Source: Rhizobiaceae bacterium | Lineage (GTDB): Bacteria > Pseudomonadota > Alphaproteobacteria > Rhizobiales > Rhizobiaceae | DNA length: 64,000 nt | NCBI GenBank assembly: GCA_017644005.1 | Contig: JAEPMJ010000003.1 | Span: 434,001 to 498,000 of the forward strand | Direction: 5' to 3' | Part shown: piece by piece, positions 27,485 to 36,934 of the stretch | Position numbering within the stretch: position 1 is the stretch's first letter | Layout of the letters: every line of letters starts with the position of its first letter | The notes under the pieces: generated by a model | Told to the model about the DNA's origin: nothing | Databases searched by the model: none | The model's input: only the letters and a program-made list of their open reading frames with translations | Program-made: the position numbers and the translations under genes

Positions 27485-28614
27485 CAGCCCGTCCTTGTCC
27501 ATTCCGCGAAGCGATCGTTGCCCAACATGCCGTCGCGGACAAGCCGGAATTCGGCCGGGATGCTGTCCGGCGTGACAGGCGATACGATGCCGCCCTGCCC
27601 GACCTTCCCCTCTCCGGAGAACAGCACGATGCGGTCAACCAGGCGTTCACGCAGGAACTGCTCGGCCACCGCGGCGCCGCCCTCGACCATCAATGTCGAG
27701 ACCCCGCGACCCGCCAGGTCCTCCAGCATCTCGGGAAGCGCGATGCGCCCCTCGGCGATATCCGCACCCAGAAACTGCACTCCGAGCTCCGCGAGCGCGG
27801 CCTTGCGCGCGGCATCCGCCTCTGGAGCCGCAACGACGATAACCGGCGTTTCAGGCGCGCTCGTCACAAGCCGGGACTTCTGCGGCAGCCGGGCGTCGCA
27901 ATCGAGCACGATGCGGATGGGCGAACGCTGCCCCAGCCCCGGCAAACGGCAGGTAAGTTCGGGATCGTCCGTGATCGCGGTGCCGATGCCGACGAGAATC
28001 GCGTCGGCCTCGGCTCGCATCGCGTGCACCTGCGCCCGGGCAAGATCACCGGTAATGGCGACCTGCCCTTCGCCTTTTCGGCCAATCATCCCGTCGTCCG
28101 AAACAGCAAGCTTCAGAATCACTTCCGGCCGCTTCCTGACTGATCGAATCAGGTAACCCGCCATCAGTTCGGCGGCCTGATCGGCCAGAACGGCCTCCAC
28201 GACCTCAATGCCTGCATCCCGCAATATCGCATAGCCGCGGCCCGACACGCGCGGATCGGGGTCAACCGCGGCCCCTACCACACGCGCGACGCCGGCCGTT
28301 ACCAGTGTCTCCGCGCAGGGTGGTGTGCGGCCGTGGTGCGCGCATGGCTCCAGCGTGACATAGGCAGTAGCGCCGCGTGCCAGTTCGCCGGCTTCATCCA
28401 GCGCCTGTGGCTCGGCATGCGGCCTGCCCCCGATCGCCGTGACGCCACGCCCGACGATACGCGGGCCGCCGGGATCGTTGCGCACGATCAGCGTGCCGAC
28501 AGACGGGTTGGTGCCGGTTAGTCCAAGGTGATGCCGCGACATGCGGATCGCGGCCGCCATGAAGCGGCGATCGATCTCGCCGGGCGTGTCGGATGAGGGC
28601 GAGCGGCCAGCCAT
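27484..28614 (-). CDS. ribD: bifunctional riboflavin biosynthesis deaminase/reductase RibD
   Basis: The 376-aa protein has an N-terminal cytidine-deaminase-like zinc domain (HAEPQAL and PCAHHGRTPPC, about residues 60-95). A C-terminal reductase domain follows from about residue 150 (AVSDDGMIG, ARLPQKSRLV, EGGAAVAEQFL). It performs two successive steps of riboflavin synthesis. It lies 3 bases after nrdR in a conserved order. Confidence 0.94.
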   Translation of the reverse strand: MAGRSPSSDTPGEIDRRFMAAAIRMSRHHLGLTGTNPSVGTLIVRNDPGGPRIVGRGVTAIGGRPHAEPQALDEAGELARGATAYVTLEPCAHHGRTPPCAETLVTAGVARVVGAAVDPDPRVSGRGYAILRDAGIEVVEAVLADQAAELMAGYLIRSVRKRPEVILKLAVSDDGMIGRKGEGQVAITGDLARAQVHAMRAEADAILVGIGTAITDDPELTCRLPGLGQRSPIRIVLDCDARLPQKSRLVTSAPETPVIVVAAPEADAARKAALAELGVQFLGADIAEGRIALPEMLEDLAGRGVSTLMVEGGAAVAEQFLRERLVDRIVLFSGEGKVGQGGIVSPVTPDSIPAEFRLVRDGMLGNDRFAEWTRTG

Positions 28615-28617
28615 CGC

Positions 28618-29082
28618 CTACTCCGCCTCTTCCCCGTCCTTCAACTGTCCGAGAATTTCCTGGAAGTCGCGCGCCTCGCGGAAGTTGCGGTAGACGGAGG
28701 CGAATCGCACATAGGCGACGTCGTCGAGCGACTTGAGGGCCTCCATCACCAGTTCGCCGATGCTGTCAGAGGCGATTTCCGTTTCGCCGGAGCTTTCCAG
28801 CTGGCGGACAATGCCCGACACGGCGCGTTCGATGCGCTCGGGTTCGACATTGCGTTTCCTCAGAGCGATATCGAACGAGCGCATCAGCTTGTCGCGGTCG
28901 AACGGCACCTTGCGGCCCGATTTCTTGGCCACCACAAGGTCGCGCAGCTGAACGCGCTCAAAAGTGGTGAAGCGGCCGCCGCAATCGGGGCAGACGCGGC
29001 GGCGGCGAATGGCGTTGCCATCCTCGGCAGGGCGGGAGTCTTTCACCTGGGTGTCGAGCGACTGGCAATATGGGCAGCGCAT
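28618..29082 (-). CDS. nrdR: transcriptional repressor NrdR
   Basis: The 154-aa repressor of ribonucleotide reductase genes has a zinc ribbon (MRCPYCQS and [10 protein letters not shown]) followed by an ATP-cone ([17 protein letters not shown]). ATG 29082 begins exactly at the family N-terminus. It senses dATP/ATP. Its place between glyA and ribD is typical of the order. Confidence 0.95.
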   Translation of the reverse strand: MRCPYCQSLDTQVKDSRPAEDGNAIRRRRVCPDCGGRFTTFERVQLRDLVVAKKSGRKVPFDRDKLMRSFDIALRKRNVEPERIERAVSGIVRQLESSGETEIASDSIGELVMEALKSLDDVAYVRFASVYRNFREARDFQEILGQLKDGEEAE

Positions 29083-29194
29083 GGCGGGTCCGTGACGCGT
29101 TGAGTCGGATGCGCCGAAGGAGTTAGAGCTTTTCGGCTCCGATTCAAAGCCCGGCGGCCCGGCGCATCCTGGCCGGGCCAAAGCGGGTCAGGTG

Positions 29195-30508
29195 TTAGCC
29201 AAGATATTCGTAGAGCGGGAAGCGATCGCACAGCGCGACCACCTTATCCTTTACCGCCGTCTCTACGGCTGCATTACCTTCGTCCGAATTCGCTGCCTTG
29301 AGCCCGTCGAGCACCTCGGCGATCAGCGTACCGATTTCGCGGAACTCGGCCTGACCGAAACCGCGCGTGGTGCCTGCCGGCGTTCCGAGCCGGATGCCGG
29401 AAGTGACAAACGGCTTTTCGGGATCGAAGGGGATGCCGTTCTTGTTGCAGGTGATGTTGGCCCGGCCGAGCGCTGCCTCCGCGCGCTTGCCGGTGGCGTT
29501 TTTGGGTCTGAGATCGACCAGCATCAGGTGGTTGTCCGTGCCGCCGGAAACGATATCGAGCCCCGTTTCCTGAAGGCTCGCGGCAAGCGCCCTGGCATTT
29601 GTCGCCACATCCTGTGCATAGGCCTTGAAGGACGGACGCAGGGCTTCGCCAAGCGCAACGGCCTTCGCGGCGATGACATGCATCAGCGGGCCACCCTGAA
29701 GGCCTGGAAACACCGCAGAATTGAACTTCTTCGCCAGCGCCTCGTCATTACACAGGATCATGCCGCCGCGCGGACCCCGCAGAGATTTATGCGTCGTGGT
29801 GGTAACGACGTGGGCATGGGGTATCGGCGAGGGATGGACACCGCCGGCAACCAGGCCGGCAATGTGCGCCATGTCGACCATCAACCAGGCCCCGATTTCA
29901 TCCGCGATATCGCGGAACGCCTTCCAGTCCCAGATGCGCGAATAGGCCGTGCCGCCGGCCAGAATAAGCTTCGGTTTGTGCTCGTGCGCCAGCCGGCGCA
30001 CCTCATCCATGTCGAGCAGGTGGTCATCCTCGCGCACCCCATATGAGACCACGTTGAACCACTTGCCGGACATGTTGACGGGCGAGCCATGGGTCAGATG
30101 GCCGCCGGAATTCAGATCCAGCCCCATGAAAGTGTCGCCGGGCTGCAGTAGCGCAAGGAAGATCGCCTGGTTCATCTGGCTGCCGGAATTCGGCTGCACA
30201 TTCGCGAACTCGCAGCCGAACAGCTTCTTGGCGCGCTCGATCGCCAGTTCCTCGACGATATCGACATGCTGGCAACCGCCGTAATAACGCTTGCCAGGGT
30301 AGCCTTCGGCATATTTGTTGGTCAGCACCGTACCTTGCGCCTCCATCACGGCGCGGCTGACGATGTTTTCGGACGCGATCAGCTCGATCTCATGGCGCTG
30401 TCGGCCCAGTTCGGAGCGGATCGAGCGGAAAATCTCCGGGTCCACCTCCTCCAGCGGAGCCGTAAAAAAATCTTCGGCCTGCGCCGAGTGAGCAGTCGCT
30501 GTTGCCAT
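29195..30508 (-). CDS. glyA: serine hydroxymethyltransferase
   Basis: This is a 437-aa PLP enzyme that converts serine and tetrahydrofolate to glycine and methylene-THF. Visible are [24 protein letters not shown] and the PLP-Lys motif [15 protein letters not shown]. Length is standard. It heads the glyA-nrdR-rib set, 113 bases before nrdR. Confidence 0.96.
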   Translation of the reverse strand: MATATAHSAQAEDFFTAPLEEVDPEIFRSIRSELGRQRHEIELIASENIVSRAVMEAQGTVLTNKYAEGYPGKRYYGGCQHVDIVEELAIERAKKLFGCEFANVQPNSGSQMNQAIFLALLQPGDTFMGLDLNSGGHLTHGSPVNMSGKWFNVVSYGVREDDHLLDMDEVRRLAHEHKPKLILAGGTAYSRIWDWKAFRDIADEIGAWLMVDMAHIAGLVAGGVHPSPIPHAHVVTTTTHKSLRGPRGGMILCNDEALAKKFNSAVFPGLQGGPLMHVIAAKAVALGEALRPSFKAYAQDVATNARALAASLQETGLDIVSGGTDNHLMLVDLRPKNATGKRAEAALGRANITCNKNGIPFDPEKPFVTSGIRLGTPAGTTRGFGQAEFREIGTLIAEVLDGLKAANSDEGNAAVETAVKDKVVALCDRFPLYEYLG

Positions 30509-30623
30509 TGCGAATGACCTTCAGTTCGATTTGACGTGGATGCGCGCCGGGCGCTTAACACGAAACCGGCAGGTCTTCCACTTGTGCGGAACGAACTTCC
30601 CCGTTCCATTCGCGACAGCCAAG

Positions 30624-30645
30624 AAAAAGGCCGCCCGCGGCGGCC
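30624..30645 (-). terminator. intrinsic terminator after the L,D-transpeptidase gene
   Basis: A perfect 7-bp stem GGCCGCC/GGCGGCC with a 3-base loop is followed on the minus strand by TTTTT. It lies 27 bases beyond the stop of the transpeptidase gene. Confidence 0.75.
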
Positions 30646-30671
30646 TTCTTCTGTAAAAAAATGTTGTCGGC

Positions 30672-31925
30672 CTAGAGCGAGCTGGTGAGCTGCAGTTCCT
30701 CGATGCCGTCCTGACCGTAGATGTCGTCGCGGAAATGAACCACGGCATCGCTGGTCGACCATGCCGACACATAGGTAAAATAGACCGGGACCGGCGACTG
30801 CAGCGCGACCGGCGTGCTTTCGCCGGTCTTGATGGTCTGTTCGAAGCGCCGGCGGTCCCAACCGTCGGTGTCGCGCAGCAGCCAGGTGACGAGATCGCGC
30901 ACGTTCTGCACGCGCACACAGCCGGAGGAGAAAAACCGGTCGATGTCGTTGAACAGGCTCTGCTGCGGCGTGTCGTGCATGTAAACGGCATGCGGGTTCG
31001 GGAAGTTGATCTTCACCGAAGCCATGGCGTTGATCTTGCCCGGATCCTGGCGGAAACGCAGCTTGGCTGCTTCGTCGGTCGACCAGTCGACCGACATCGG
31101 ATCGACCTCGTCACCGCTTGAATTGATCAACCGAATGTTGTTGTCCGTCAAATAGTTGGGATCGTTGCGCATGAGCGGAATGATATCCTTGCGGATGATC
31201 GATTCCGGAGCATTCCAGAACGGGTTGATGATCACTTCGTTGATCTTGGAGTTGAGGATTGGCGTCTGGCGGTCCACCTTTCCGACGATCGCGGTGTGGC
31301 GCAGGATGACGCGGCCGTTTTCGACCGCCTCGATCTGGGCGGCCGGAATGTTGACCATCACGAAACGCTGCCCGAGTTCGCCCGACATCGACCGCAAGCG
31401 CTCCAGATTGGTCTTGAGCTGGGCCAGCCTTATCGGCGCCGAAACGTTCATTGCCGCGTAGCTATGCGGTCCCATCACGCCGTCGCTCGGCAAGCCGTGG
31501 CGCGCCTGAAAGCGTTTCACCGCCGCATCCACATAAGTGTCGAAGGACTGGCTCATTCCTGCGCTGGTCGACAGGTCGCCCGAGATCATCAGGCGGCGGC
31601 GCAGCATTTCGACTTCGGGTTCGATTACGCCGAGCTTCAGGCGTTTCGTTGCAGGAACCGTGTTCCAGCCGCCATTCTGCACCAGCATTTCGTAGTGAGC
31701 GATCGCCTGCTCGACATAAAACACCGTCTCGGCACTGAAAATCGGGAGGTTTGACGCAACTTTCTCGCCAGCCCCCGCGCCGGTGTCGAAGCGGTCATTC
31801 CAGGTGCCGCGGCGCGGCGTGTTCAAAATCTCTTCCACGACCGACTGGGCGAGCGCGCCGGATGAAAGCGCCGTGGCTGTCATCGCTCCAACCCCACCTA
31901 GAAACGTTCGGCGTTTGAGTGACAT
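30672..31925 (-). CDS. L,D-transpeptidase (YkuD, YcbB-like) with Tat-type signal
   Basis: The 417-aa periplasmic enzyme would form 3-3 cross-links in peptidoglycan. It opens KRRTFLGGVGA, a twin-arginine-like signal with cleavage near ALA. A peptidoglycan-binding segment with FQARHGLPSDGVMGPHS follows, and then the YkuD domain with catalytic SSGCVRVQNV near the C-terminus. The neighbouring regulator is of LdtR type, which in Liberibacter controls the transpeptidase gene ldtP. ldtP itself is a plausible symbol. Confidence 0.9.
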   Translation of the reverse strand: MSLKRRTFLGGVGAMTATALSSGALAQSVVEEILNTPRRGTWNDRFDTGAGAGEKVASNLPIFSAETVFYVEQAIAHYEMLVQNGGWNTVPATKRLKLGVIEPEVEMLRRRLMISGDLSTSAGMSQSFDTYVDAAVKRFQARHGLPSDGVMGPHSYAAMNVSAPIRLAQLKTNLERLRSMSGELGQRFVMVNIPAAQIEAVENGRVILRHTAIVGKVDRQTPILNSKINEVIINPFWNAPESIIRKDIIPLMRNDPNYLTDNNIRLINSSGDEVDPMSVDWSTDEAAKLRFRQDPGKINAMASVKINFPNPHAVYMHDTPQQSLFNDIDRFFSSGCVRVQNVRDLVTWLLRDTDGWDRRRFEQTIKTGESTPVALQSPVPVYFTYVSAWSTSDAVVHFRDDIYGQDGIEELQLTSSL

Positions 31926-32187
31926 TGAGGCCTCCGGTCGTACGCTGAATTGGGAGCCGGCTTCCCGGCTCGGCTAAAAATGTCGTCAAGGCATGGGCCT
32001 GCCCGTGACAAACCGCTCGCACAAATGCGCTTAGCATATGCCAAGCCACCGGAATATGGCCGCAGCGTGTCCGAGTTCACACAAGCGTGTGAAACAAGAA
32101 AAACCGGCGCCCCGAGGCGCCGGCTCCGCATATCTGCCATTTCCCGCCAGGTCCCAGTTGCGGGACGGCAGCGGAGACGAACAGGAA

Positions 32188-32706
32188 CTACATCCGATAG
32201 GCGATGGTATCGTTCCAGAAACGGTCCAGACGCTGCAGCGAACGGTTCATCTGCTGGAACTCGTCGCTGTTGATTCCACCCACCTGCTCGATCGAACCGA
32301 TGTGACGATCATAGAGTTTGGCAACCACCTCGGCCACTTCCTGACCCTTGTCGGTCAGGCTGATACGAACCGAGCGGCGGTCGACGCGCGAGCGCTGGTG
32401 ATTGATGAAGCCGAGTTCCACCAGCTTCTTCAGATTGTAGGAGACGTTGGACCCCAGATAATAGCCGCGGGTTCGCAGTTCGCCTGCCGTCAGTTCCGAA
32501 TTGCCGATGTTGAACAGCAGCAGCGCCTGAATTGCGTTTATGTCGCTGCGACCATTGCGGTCGAATTCATCCTTGATCACGTCGAGCAGACGGCGGTGCA
32601 GCCGCTCGACGAGCTGGAGCGATTCAAGATAGAGCGAGCGGATATGCTCGCGCGGATCGTTAGTCTCGGTTTCGGCATGGACTGCCGGCTGACGCGAAGT
32701 CATCAT
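32188..32706 (-). CDS. ldtR: MarR family regulator LdtR
   Basis: This 172-aa winged-helix protein has an N-terminal helix (EHIRSLYLESLQLVERLHR) and the MarR core with GELRTRGYYLGSNVSYNLKKL and VDRRSVRISLTDKG. The G-YYLGSNVSYNL form is that of LdtR, known from Liberibacter and rhizobia as a regulator of L,D-transpeptidase and stress tolerance. It is upstream of the transpeptidase gene, as in those species. ATG 32706 or 32703. Confidence 0.85.
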   Translation of the reverse strand: MMTSRQPAVHAETETNDPREHIRSLYLESLQLVERLHRRLLDVIKDEFDRNGRSDINAIQALLLFNIGNSELTAGELRTRGYYLGSNVSYNLKKLVELGFINHQRSRVDRRSVRISLTDKGQEVAEVVAKLYDRHIGSIEQVGGINSDEFQQMNRSLQRLDRFWNDTIAYRM

Positions 32707-32881
32707 TGATCTGCCTCTCGTTTGACGCCTGGTGAATTGTTTTTTGTTCTTCACCTTGGCCGCCACCATAACGAAGGCCTCTAAAATTCGACTTAAACCG
32801 CAAGCTTAATGGGAGGTTAGGATCAACCTCCGGCAAAGTTGCTGAATCCTTTGTAAATTCAAACGGTAAGCTTGGATATTT

Positions 32882-33307
32882 CTAAGCGCTGGACGTACGT
32901 TTGTAGTGTTCCCAGGCGAGCAGTGCGCGCCACACCACAAACACCGCCAGGGCCGCAACATGAAAGGCAACAAGCGCCGGGCGCGAACCGAACAGCTCCG
33001 GGAATCCCGCATACATGGCAACCTCGGCCACGGCCGCCGTTGCCCAGATGACCGGTCCCCACGAAACGGTCATCCACAATCCGGTCGCGGCAATGGGAAA
33101 CAGAACCGACAGGACCACGCAGGCCACCTGCCAATGCAACGGCATCAGGTCGAAGCGCCATAACGCACCGTCGTAAATGCCGATCAACCTGATCCAGTAG
33201 GCAAGGCCGATGGCCATGCAAGTCAGCGCCAGCGCGCGGCACAGCCAATCGTAACCGAGTTCGGTAGCGCTGATGCGCGGCAGCCTGACGCGTGCGCTGC
33301 CGTTCAC
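32882..33307 (-). CDS. small membrane protein, DUF6163-like
   Basis: The 141-aa product has four likely membrane helices (for example ALTCMAIGLAYWIRLIG and LVAFHVAALAVFVVWRAL) and basic ends. It resembles the DUF6163 proteins found beside ldtR in Hyphomicrobiales; this is recalled, not searched. The GTG start at 33307 overlaps the upstream hydrolase stop as GTGA. Confidence 0.7.
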   Translation of the reverse strand: MNGSARVRLPRISATELGYDWLCRALALTCMAIGLAYWIRLIGIYDGALWRFDLMPLHWQVACVVLSVLFPIAATGLWMTVSWGPVIWATAAVAEVAMYAGFPELFGSRPALVAFHVAALAVFVVWRALLAWEHYKRTSSA

Positions 33308-34356
33308 AGCCCAAGCTCCTTTTCGCCGAGCGGCGCAAAATAGGCGCTGACGGCGTCGTCCGATACCTCATCCAGAGTCGCGGGCTGCCAGGCCGGTGCG
33401 TTGTCCTTGTCGATAACCGCGGCGCGAATACCCTCATAGAAGTCGCGGCCGGCAAGCATCCGGTTGAGAATACGAAACTCCATGTTCATGCAGTCGGACA
33501 TGGCAAGCGCCCTGCCCTCGGCGATTTCGCGGAAAGCGACCTTGACCGAAGTGGGCGAGCGTTTGGCGATCGTTGCAGCAATTCCCGCTTCAAACTCGCC
33601 GTCTGCCTCGTCAAGGCTTTGCATAACCCCGTCGAGTGTGGCCTGTGCGAAATGCCGGTCGATAGACTGCCAGTGAACCGCTTGCGTCTCGGGTTCTGGC
33701 GCTTGAGCAAATTCTGCCAGCTTGGCGCCGATGTCGCCGCCGGCCGCAAGCTTCCGCGCGAGTTCATCGAGCGCTTCGGCCTTCACCGCATGCGTGGCAA
33801 ACCCGGAATGAAGCTGATCGCCCCAGCGGGCGCGATTTCCGGTCAGTCCGAAATACATGCCCGACGCGCCCCTGAGGCGCGGCAGGAAATGCGAGCCGCC
33901 AACATCGGGGAAAAACCCGATGCCGACTTCAGGCATGGCAAAGACGGCGTTTTCCGTTACCACGCGATGCGAGCCGTGCGCGGAAATACCAACGCCGCCG
34001 CCCATGACGATGCCGTCGATCAGCGCGACATATGGCTTTGGGTAAGCCTCAATCGCGGCGTTGAGGCGATACTCGTCGGCAAAGAAGTCGACCAGCAGCC
34101 TGCCCTCACGTCCAGCCTTGTAGACATCGACGATATCGCCGCCGGCGCAAAACGCCCTGCCTTCGGCCCGTACGATCACAAGTTCGACGGCAGGATCGTT
34201 GCGCCAGGCATCGAGGGCGGCGGCAAGCGCATTGACCATGCGTTGCGTCAGCGCGTTCAGCGCCTTCGGTCGTGTCAGCGTCACAACGCCCGCCCGGCCC
34301 TGCCGTTCGAACCCAATCTCGTCGGCGCCGCCGAAATCCCCACTCACGACCGTCAT
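33304..34356 (-). CDS. 3-hydroxyisobutyryl-CoA hydrolase (enoyl-CoA hydratase family)
   Basis: This 350-aa crotonase-fold enzyme would hydrolyse 3-hydroxyisobutyryl-CoA in valine breakdown. It has FCAGGDIVDVY, GIVMGGGVGISAHGSHRV, and MPEVGIGFFPDVGG, where Glu and Asp are the hydrolase catalytic pair. The length of 350 aa is typical of HIBCH and longer than plain hydratases. It is divergent from hemB. Confidence 0.9.
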   Translation of the reverse strand: MTVVSGDFGGADEIGFERQGRAGVVTLTRPKALNALTQRMVNALAAALDAWRNDPAVELVIVRAEGRAFCAGGDIVDVYKAGREGRLLVDFFADEYRLNAAIEAYPKPYVALIDGIVMGGGVGISAHGSHRVVTENAVFAMPEVGIGFFPDVGGSHFLPRLRGASGMYFGLTGNRARWGDQLHSGFATHAVKAEALDELARKLAAGGDIGAKLAEFAQAPEPETQAVHWQSIDRHFAQATLDGVMQSLDEADGEFEAGIAATIAKRSPTSVKVAFREIAEGRALAMSDCMNMEFRILNRMLAGRDFYEGIRAAVIDKDNAPAWQPATLDEVSDDAVSAYFAPLGEKELGL

Positions 34357-34480
34357 CTCCCTCTGTCCCCTGCGTGCTTAGGAAGCGACGCGCGGTGCGT
34401 CAATGAGGCATCGCGGTAAAGACGCACCGCGTAGCGAATACCGGTTTGGCGTGATAGAAGGCGCGCCAAGGAGCGCTGCC

Positions 34481-35512
34481 ATGAAAACATCGGTCGAGAA
34501 GCTTGTCGCGGGCGGTCGCGATGTCGACGAAATCACCGGCCGCCGCCGCCTTCGGCGCATGCGCAAGGCTGACTGGTCGCGCCGGCTGGTGCAGGAAAAC
34601 CGGCTCACGGTGGATGACCTGATCTGGCCGGTCTTCATCATCGACGGCGAAAACCGCCGCGAGGACATTCCGGCGATGCCAGGCGTGCAGCGCGTGACCG
34701 TTGATCTGCTGGTACGCGAGGCCGAGCACGCGGCCAAGCTTGGAATTCCGGCGATCGCGACGTTTCCCAATGTCGACCTCTCGCTACGCGACGAAACGGG
34801 ATCCGCCGTGCTCGACCCGGACAATCTTATCAACCGCGCCACGCGCGCGCTGAAAGCGGAAGTGCCGGAGATCGGCGTCATCACAGATGTCGCGCTCGAC
34901 CCGTTCACGAGCCACGGTCATGACGGCATTCTGCGCGAGGGCATCATTGTCAATGACGAGACGGTGGAGCAGATCGCAGCGGCGGCGGTATATCAGGCGG
35001 CTGCAGGCGCCGACATCATCGCGCCCTCGGACATGATGGATGGGCGCGTCGGCGCCATTCGCGACGCGCTCGACGCGAACGGCTTCGCCGACGTCGCGAT
35101 CATGTCTTACGCGACCAAATTCGCATCCGCCTTCTACGGCCCTTATCGAGAGGCGATCGGCACGCAGGGCCTGCTCAAGGGCGACAAGAAAACCTATTAC
35201 ATCGACCCGGCCAACACCGACGAAGCGTTGCGCGAGACAGAGCAGGACATCGCCGAGGGCGCCGACATGGTGATGGTGAAACCCGGCCTGCCCTATCTCG
35301 ACATTGTCCGGCGGCTGAAGGACGAATTCCAGATGCCGACCTTCGCCTATCAGGTGTCGGGCGAGTTCTCGATGATCAAGGCGGCAGCCGCCAATGGCTG
35401 GATTGACGGCGAAAGGGCGATGCTGGAATCGCTGCTCGCCTTCAAGCGGGCCGGCTGCGACGGGGTGTTGACCTATTTCGCGCCGGAAGTGGCGAAATTG
35501 CTCAAAGCCTGA
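34481..35512 (+). CDS. hemB: delta-aminolevulinic acid dehydratase (porphobilinogen synthase)
   Basis: The 343-aa enzyme joins two 5-aminolevulinate molecules into porphobilinogen for heme synthesis. Motifs are DVALDPFTSHGHDG, APSDMMDGRV, SYATKFASAFYGPYR with one active Lys and MVKPGLPYLD with the Schiff-base Lys. AAGGAG lies 8 bases before ATG 34481. hemB-RDD-bpt is a recurrent order, here interrupted by three genes. Confidence 0.96.
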   Translation: MKTSVEKLVAGGRDVDEITGRRRLRRMRKADWSRRLVQENRLTVDDLIWPVFIIDGENRREDIPAMPGVQRVTVDLLVREAEHAAKLGIPAIATFPNVDLSLRDETGSAVLDPDNLINRATRALKAEVPEIGVITDVALDPFTSHGHDGILREGIIVNDETVEQIAAAAVYQAAAGADIIAPSDMMDGRVGAIRDALDANGFADVAIMSYATKFASAFYGPYREAIGTQGLLKGDKKTYYIDPANTDEALRETEQDIAEGADMVMVKPGLPYLDIVRRLKDEFQMPTFAYQVSGEFSMIKAAAANGWIDGERAMLESLLAFKRAGCDGVLTYFAPEVAKLLKA

Positions 35513-35619
35513 TTGCCCGCCTTTACATAACTTTACATTGCCGCGCTAAGCGCGAAACGTTGGCTCACTACCTTCTGACCCAGCAGCAATTTCGCTGCCT
35601 GAGCCGAAGGAGCCAGATC

Positions 35620-36198
35620 ATGACCACCGAGAACAACGAAACCCCTGAAACCAACCCGACCAACGAAACCAATTCCGCAGCCAATGGCGGCTGGGGCAAG
35701 TGGGTCGCAGTCGGCGCTGTCGCGGCCATGCTGGTCGGTGGCGCCGGCATAGCAAGCGCAATCAGCGACGACGGAGGCCGCAATTTCAAACGCTTCGGCT
35801 TCGAACAGAGCGAAAGCATGGGCCAGCGCCACGGCGGCGGCTTCATGAAGGCGCATATGGGCTTCGGCGGCCGCGGCGTCGACCGGGTGCTCAACGCGAT
35901 CGATGCCACAGACGAACAGTCGGACAAGATCTACGCCATTCTCGACGAAGCCCACAGCGAGGTTCGCCCCCTGATGCGCGAATTCCGCGACACGCGTGAA
36001 GACCTGATCGAAATCCTGTCGGCCGAGACCATTGACCGCCAGGCTCTGGAAACGCTGCGCACCGAGCGGGTGGCCGCTCTTGACGAAGCCTCCAAGTCGA
36101 TGTCCGAAACATTGCTGGAAGTGGCAGACGTCCTCACTGCCGAACAGCGTGCTAAGATCATCGAACATTTTCAGGAGCGCGGACGCGGACGCTGGTAA
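35620..36198 (+). CDS. Spy/CpxP-like periplasmic protein (heavy-metal resistance family)
   Basis: The 192-aa product has a low-complexity Asn/Thr start, one membrane segment (WVAVGAVAAMLVGGAGIASA) and a helical domain with DATDEQSDKIYAILDEAH and VADVLTAEQRAKIIEHF, the Spy/CpxP LTPEQ-type pattern. It probably senses or buffers envelope stress and stands just before a two-component pair that it may report to. A good ribosome site, GAAGGAG, precedes ATG 35620. Confidence 0.8.
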   Translation: MTTENNETPETNPTNETNSAANGGWGKWVAVGAVAAMLVGGAGIASAISDDGGRNFKRFGFEQSESMGQRHGGGFMKAHMGFGGRGVDRVLNAIDATDEQSDKIYAILDEAHSEVRPLMREFRDTREDLIEILSAETIDRQALETLRTERVAALDEASKSMSETLLEVADVLTAEQRAKIIEHFQERGRGRW

Positions 36199-36232
36199 GG
36201 CCGCAACCGCATCAGCCGGAGCGTAGCGGACC

Positions 36233-36931
36233 ATGGCGGATACGGTATTGATCGTCGATGACGATACGCGCCTTTCCGCCATGGTCAGCGGCTATCTGGC
36301 TGAGAACGGGTTCAAGGCCAGCACCGCCGCCACCGCGAGCGAGGGCCTTGCCGCTCTGAACCAGCGCGCGCCCGACGCCGTCATCCTCGACATCATGCTG
36401 CCCGACATCGACGGCTTCGAGACATGCCGGCGCATCCGCGCCGTCTCCGACGTTCCGGTGCTCATGCTCACCGCCAAGGGCGACGAGCTGGACCGCATAG
36501 TCGGCCTCGAAATCGGCGCCGACGATTATCTGCCCAAGCCGTTCAACCCGCGCGAGCTGCTCGCCAGGCTGAAAGCCATCCTGCGGCGGCGCGGGGGCGC
36601 ATCGAGCGGGGAACGGGTGCTACGGTTCGGCAGGCTCGAAATCGAACCTTCGTCACGCGTTGCGCGCCTCGACGGCAACAACTGCTCGCTCACCAGCTAC
36701 CAGTTCGACCTGCTGGTCGCGCTTGCCGAGAACGCCGGGCGCACGCTGTCTCGCGAACAGCTCATGGACAAAGTGAAGGGCGCGGAACTCGAGGCCTTCG
36801 ACAGGTCCATCGACGTTCATATCTCGCGCATTCGCGCCGCGATCGAGGACGACCCCAAACATCCCAAGCGTATCGTGACGGTGCGCGGCGCGGGCTACGT
36901 CTTCGCGCGCTACCAGGACCGGGATGGCTGA
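36233..36931 (+). CDS. OmpR-family response regulator
   Basis: This 232-aa regulator has a receiver domain (VLIVDDDTRLS, phospho-Asp in VILDIMLPDIDGFE, Lys in YLPKPFNPRELLARL) and an OmpR winged helix (DRSIDVHISRIRAAIEDDP, RGAGYVFAR). It is 34 bases after the Spy-like gene and 3 bases before the kinase gene. It probably controls the Spy-like gene and other envelope functions. Confidence 0.93.
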   Translation: MADTVLIVDDDTRLSAMVSGYLAENGFKASTAATASEGLAALNQRAPDAVILDIMLPDIDGFETCRRIRAVSDVPVLMLTAKGDELDRIVGLEIGADDYLPKPFNPRELLARLKAILRRRGGASSGERVLRFGRLEIEPSSRVARLDGNNCSLTSYQFDLLVALAENAGRTLSREQLMDKVKGAELEAFDRSIDVHISRIRAAIEDDPKHPKRIVTVRGAGYVFARYQDRDG

Positions 36932-36934
36932 TCG

